Shown one piece after another: positions 59,687 to 64,000 of a stretch of 64,000 nucleotides of DNA (positions are counted from its first letter, which is position 1; each line of letters begins with the position of its first letter). Source of the DNA: Anthoceros angustus (taxonomy: Eukaryota > Streptophyta > Anthocerotopsida > Anthocerotales > Anthocerotaceae); NCBI GenBank assembly GCA_010909165.1, contig VJWM01000204.1, positions 124,001 through 188,000 on the forward strand. The letters are read 5' to 3'. The notes below the pieces were generated by a model. The model worked only from the letters and a program-made list of their open reading frames with translations, was not told the DNA's origin and searched no databases. A program made the position numbers and the translations under genes.

Positions 59687-61165
59687 ATGGTTCGTTGCTG
59701 GGCTAAGAGGTTTGCCAGAATGCAAGGGGTCATGGCAATGGCTACAGAGTGGTCTGCTGTCCCTTCAATATCCTCGAGGACTTGCCCAGAGAAGGGTGCA
59801 GATGGCCGCCGAACCAGGCTGTCTCGCTCTCTCCACGTGCGGCACCCGGCTCTGCACGCCAACAGGTGTGAGCATTGGGGTTCGCGGTTTCATGGCTCAA
59901 AGGCATCGGCAGCTGGCAGTCTGTGCATTCTGGACATAGCAGCAGAACTAGCCAGTGAAAGCCGTTTGCAGAGGGTGGTGTGGGAAGCACCGCAGTGTGG
60001 AATTCCTCTGACCATCGTGGAGGCCGTCACCGAGGAGGAGCTGAAGGCAGCTGCGTACTTGCGAGCACGAACTTTCTACACTTACCCGCAGGACAGATCT
60101 CCGGATGCTATCAAAGTATGTGCGTTTCGTTTTTGTGGAGGAGTAATTTTTGCCAGCACTCTCGAGTAGCATGCCTAGAGAGTACTGTCAATGACGATGG
60201 ATTGGGCCTGCAGCTGATGATATCAAGATACTTGCAGTCTTTTGTGCTTGGATTGACTGCACAACATTGTGGATAGGCCCACAGACAAATGAAGGCCCAA
60301 GATGACTGGCGAGCATTAGTCACAAAGGTGAATGGGTTTGATGATTCATATGGACGGGTTGTTTGCCTGATTGCTATGTGCCACCAGTCCAGCCTCGACC
60401 TTGACAATGAGAGTGATCTATTAACGTCATGTAAGGTGGGCTGTGTTTATAGGTTTTGCTGTGGACACACACAGACTCTGTCTTCAGTGTCTTTGTGAGC
60501 ACAAGTTTTTTCTCATCAAACCATTGTTCACAAATATGTCCTTCGACATGCATGCAGGTGGGGCCGAACAGCTTTGTGGTAGGGAGCCTTGATCTGAATC
60601 AAGGGATTCGGCTGCCAGGTGAAATCACAGGGGATTATCCTGTTGTAAGTTACCTGGCCTTCCTTCACATTGCCTGGAAGTCACTGCCACTTGTTGAGCG
60701 CAGCTGTAACACTCAGACTTGTTTACAGGGTCCCGACGCTGCGACTCAGCGAGGCTACTTGTCCAACGTTTGTGTAGCAGAAGAAGTGCGCCGAAAAGGT
60801 GTTGCAACAGGGCTGATAGAATCTGCTCGAAAGACTGCTGGACAGTGGGGTAATTTCTCTCGATCACATCCTCTCAGACCTTGGTGTCCATTGCAGAAAA
60901 AATTAGGATGGATCTTGAAAACGCTGTGTCAACTTCTTGTGATGTTGCAGGGATCACGGACCTGTACGTGCATGTTGTATTTGACAACGTGTCTGCGCAA
61001 AATCTATATGCAAAAGCTGGGTTCGAGTTTGAGAAAGAAGAGAACTCTTCAGCCACACGATGGGAAGCTCGTCCCCGAAGACTCCTACTACACTCAGATC
61101 TCCGGATCGTGGGCGATCAGACCGACACTGAACCTGAAGATGTTCTTGGTTCTGTAACATGTTAG
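59687..61165 (+). CDS. Plastid GNAT-family acetyltransferase
   Basis: Predicted acetyl-CoA-dependent N-acetyltransferase of the plant plastid GNAT group, whose members acetylate protein N-termini and lysines. Five exons: 59687-60115, 60277-60357, 60558-60644, 60729-60849 and 60951-61165, giving 310 aa in phase. The first 90 residues are Arg/Ser-rich and transit-like. The domain starts with VEAVTEEELKAAAYLRARTF. Strand 4 and the acetyl-CoA loop are YLSNVCVAEEVRRKGVATGL (the R/Q-x-x-G-x-G/A motif is RRKGVA). Then come LYVHVVFDNVSAQNLYAKAG and FEFEKEE, the usual end of the fold. The C-terminal 30 residues (SDLRIVGDQTDTEPEDVLGS) are unlike the family and may follow a late frameshift or just be lineage-specific. 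The specific substrate is unknown. Confidence 0.85.
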
Positions 61166-61826
61166 CATTGCAGTGGATGATAAGACACTTGCTATTGTAT
61201 TTTCTTTGTCCACTTCCGGTACAATGACAATCTTTCTCGACATTCTCATCAGGGTTTGTGCACGAAATGCGCAATAACAGAGCGTAAGGTGCTCACGTGC
61301 AGCTCCAAGATTGCACCTGTGCACAGATTGCACAGAAGATTAACATTGTCCGCCGGGAAACAGGGGGACGAACATTCCCACAAGCCCGACAGAACAACAG
61401 TCGAACACTCTGTGGAGCCCGCACGCAAACAAAACTTCTCTAAGAACCACCACTATCTTCGTCGCACAAAAGCATCATCCATCCTCAGGTTGCCCAACTG
61501 TTGGGGCAGTCTACACGGGTCCAAACAGTTCACAAGTGGTGAACCATGTGGGCGGCTCACGAGCAGTGAACCTCCAATCCTGAAAGCCGGAGCACCGCTT
61601 TCAAATACCAGACCTCGATTCAGTATATTTAAAAAGCCCTTCGGCCACTAGTAGAGGTCTCCCCGGAATGCGCTGTCGTCCATCGCCTTTCGAGATATGG
61701 CGGTCTGCGTTGCAGAAGTCGTGGCATACCGCCGTAGGCACGGACACTACTCACTGCATCTCAGTACCAGCTCGCAGCTCATTCCAGAAGAATGACATAG
61801 AAATGGGTGCCTGAAGCGGTCACATA
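61166..61826. other. Intergenic region between convergent genes
   Basis: It lies between the stops of the GNAT gene (+) and the O-fucosyltransferase-like gene (-). No coding sequence supported. Confidence 0.5.
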
Positions 61827-63691
61827 TCATGACGTTGGAGTCCTCTCATTGCTGTCAGCGACTATACTTCTGCTACAGAAGCATGAATAGACAGGATGAT
61901 CCCTTTTGGACACAAACTTGGAGGTTGAACCAGTCAGAACTGGGGATGATGATGACATGGTTGTCTTCATAGTAGGCACGATGATATTTGTTCTGCCCAC
62001 TGCAATACGCTCTCCAGCTAAAGTCGAATACATCATACCCGGAATAGCTGGGATAAACACATCACTTTCTGTACATACTATCAAATCAACAGCAAGCTCC
62101 AGCTGTGTTGTGCCGGTGAGCAGAAATTGATTCTCCTCATTGAAGGGCATACTGTATTCCTGCGGGAGATAGCAGCAGCATGTGAGAAGACAGCCACACC
62201 GGGGGTGAGAGGTCAGTGATATAAATAGGACTAAGGGGAGTGCTTGCAGGAGGAGGCACAGGGGACAAACCTTTGTGTGCATATTTGGGAACATCTCTAG
62301 TAAAGGATCAAGCATGTCATTCCACTGAGAATTTGTGAGATATATAGCGGTATTCCGGTCGAATCCCAAGTTCTGCAACAGAAGCCCAACCTCCACAGGA
62401 GAGAGACACTTCTTCTTCCTCACTTTCCGAGAGTCAAGGTCAGAAGCTCCAAAACTAGTGTTACACTCTCTGCGCTGTAGTGCATCCAGGCGAAGGTCCA
62501 CAGCGACGAAGTGTCCACCGAACTCTGCACCAGCTTCCTTGATGCGACTGACGACCCTCTCCCCTAACTTTTGCACCGGGAAGGAGAACCGCAAAGAGTG
62601 AAACATTACTAAGCAGCGTACCGCTTGCATAGCCCTATCCTCAACCTGCTGAAACCCTAACGCTGTGGTGAAACCTCTGATAACAATAAGCTGGCGCCGC
62701 TCCAGCATGGGCCTCAGATTCTCGTCAATGTACTCAGGCGTCACCCTGACGGGAACTTTGGTAAAGCTGTCCTTGGTAATATTGAGGGTGGCGGGAAGGC
62801 GGCCAACCACCCGAACGACGCCCTCCAGGGCAGCAATGAAATGTCGTACGCTGTATATATCCTCGAACTTACTGCAAGTCAGGCCACACACAACAAATCT
62901 CAGCCTGGCGGAACTCAAAGTGAGTGCTGGCTGCTCCGAGAGAAAAATGTATTCCAAACTCCACATACCCGCCAGGTTCTTGCAAACCCTCTTTCACAAT
63001 GGGGATCACCAAGGTGGCATTCAACTGGATAGCCACCACCACTGCATCCGCGACCTGCAGGCTTTTATCAAAACTACTCCGATGCCTCCCTCAAGAGACC
63101 GTGCCACAACGCACCAAAGGCAGCAGAAACAAAGCGGTGCTGACAAGCTACCTGCAACTTATGGTTGTGAGGCCCATTCGAGATCTTGACAACAACAAAA
63201 CCCCGGTTTCCAGCAGGCCTCGCCTTCTCTGCGGATCAATGCAAACGCCGACTCAGAATCTGAACCCCAGCCACGCATGGCAGCTCCAACACAGAGTGTT
63301 TCACACACTTACGCTGGATCCGATCGCTCCAACACGGCTCCAGCGCGGGAGCCAGGCCAGCCGAGAAAAGCGTGGTCATGTTTATCCTGCTGGCGGAAGG
63401 CACATCGGCCGCCACATCCTCGGACCGCGAGTTCCACCAATCCGCCGCGGCACCGAGCCTGTCCCTAATCTACACAACCGCAGCCGGCAGAGTGACCACA
63501 TATGGAACCCGAGTCCGGAAGCAGAAGGCGGGAAAAACAGAAACAGTAGGCGCACCAACCTCGGGCTTCTGGTACGCGAACTGCCCGAACGAGACGTTGC
63601 TGGCCATGTTGAGAAGAAGAACTAGGAGTCCTAAAGCCAGGAGAATCCCCATGGCCACCTTCAAGTCCGCCATGGCCGACCGCTTACTCAT
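61827..63691 (-). CDS. O-fucosyltransferase family protein (plant GT65-related)
   Basis: Predicted Golgi type II membrane glycosyltransferase of the plant O-FucT (former DUF246) family. Six exons: 63691-63500, 63469-63313, 63228-63152, 63054-62969, 62871-62271 and 62159-61827, giving 481 aa in phase. The signal anchor is VAMGILLALGLLVLLLNMA. The catalytic half starts GNRGFVVVKISNGPHNHKLQ, VADAVVVAIQLNATLVIPIV and KFEDIYSVRHFIAAL; later GGHFVAVDLRLD fits the conserved (H)xRxD-like strand, and ELAVDLIVCTESDVFIPAIP is the GDP-fucose-side motif of the C-terminal lobe. Intron 1 is only 30 bp, unusually short, so the exon 1/2 boundary is less sure. Related plant proteins affect pectin or arabinogalactan and cell adhesion; the acceptor here is unknown. 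Confidence 0.82.
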
Positions 63692-64000
63692 CTAGACCTA
63701 CTTGCACGCAAGCACTCCCCGGAGCGCTTCCCGCATTCCCCCCTCGTTCCCCTAAAGAATCCGCGCCCCGGCTGGAGGAGCCGCACCGAAGGCGGCAGCG
63801 GCGGGACCAGGGAGTCCATCCCGGGGCTAGCTAGGCGGGGGATTGGAGCTGGAGCGGGCAGATCGGGGGCGAGGCGAGCTCCCTCGCGCCTCTCCTGCGC
63901 ACCTTAGGCCACTCCATGGCGGGGCGGGGCGGGCAGATGCGGGCGCTGCGCACGTGCAGAGGAGCGAGGATCGGTGGGAGCCCGTGCCAGCGGCGGGAGA
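63692..64000. promoter_or_regulatory. GC-rich upstream region of the O-FucT-like gene
   Basis: The last 300 bp are strongly GC- and CpG-rich (for example GGGGCGGGGCGGGC near 63922) and lie directly upstream of the O-FucT-like start codon. They probably hold its 5' UTR and promoter. A further gene could start beyond the window edge. Confidence 0.45.

Overview
The window is nuclear DNA of a land plant. Evidence: genes split by canonical GT-AG introns (mostly 75-265 bp), a eukaryotic tRNA-Asn, a plant LRR receptor kinase of the BIR type, a long PLS-class PPR protein, a germin-like protein, an O-fucosyltransferase-family protein, nuclear genes for plastid proteins (uL4c, FMN phosphatase, GNAT) and a mitochondrial Rieske protein. 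An MNS1-type flagellar protein, and probably an outer-dynein-arm docking-like protein, suggest a plant with swimming sperm (bryophyte, lycophyte or fern) rather than an angiosperm. The exact lineage cannot be fixed from this sequence.

Layout. 1-3.3 kb: gene-poor, with two short tandem duplications. 3.3-11.5 kb: compact gene cluster: FHY1-like FMN phosphatase (-), a plastid-targeted INSIG-like membrane protein (-), a GT4 glycosyltransferase (+), an IMPACT/YigZ protein (-), plastid ribosomal protein uL4c (+, with three apparent 1-bp deletions). 12.3-25.2 kb: BIR-like receptor pseudokinase (-), bacterial-type NagZ (-) only 9 bp downstream of FAM32A (-), and the HRQ1 helicase (-). 25.9-28.7 kb: MNS1 (+), divergent from HRQ1. 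28.8-34.2 kb: two diverged copies of a small seed-maturation (SMP) gene on either side of a 1.4 kb satellite with higher-order structure and several smaller tandem repeats. 35-48 kb: germin-like protein (+), tRNA-Asn (+), a PPR relic, a P2A Ca2+-ATPase with a candidate transit peptide (-), a 958-aa PPR protein (-), Rieske protein (-). 48.5-56 kb: transposon graveyard: GC-rich minisatellite, non-LTR reverse transcriptase relic, two diverged oppositely oriented copies of a GHTHDQVDQ (DUF7869-like) element gene. 56.4-59.0 kb: an AT-rich nine-exon gene of uncertain family, encoding an intact 556-aa coiled-coil protein. 59.7-63.7 kb: GNAT acetyltransferase (+) and O-fucosyltransferase-like protein (-).

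The genes are mostly unrelated housekeeping loci, as expected in a plant chromosome; there is no operon logic. Two themes stand out: organelle function (FMN turnover, plastid translation, respiratory complex III, organelle RNA editing factor, plastid-targeted membrane proteins) and sperm-flagellum structure (MNS1 and the 56.4-59.0 kb gene). Gene models were built by hand by matching reading frames and splice phases; for every multi-exon model except HRQ1 the exon lengths sum to a whole number of codons.
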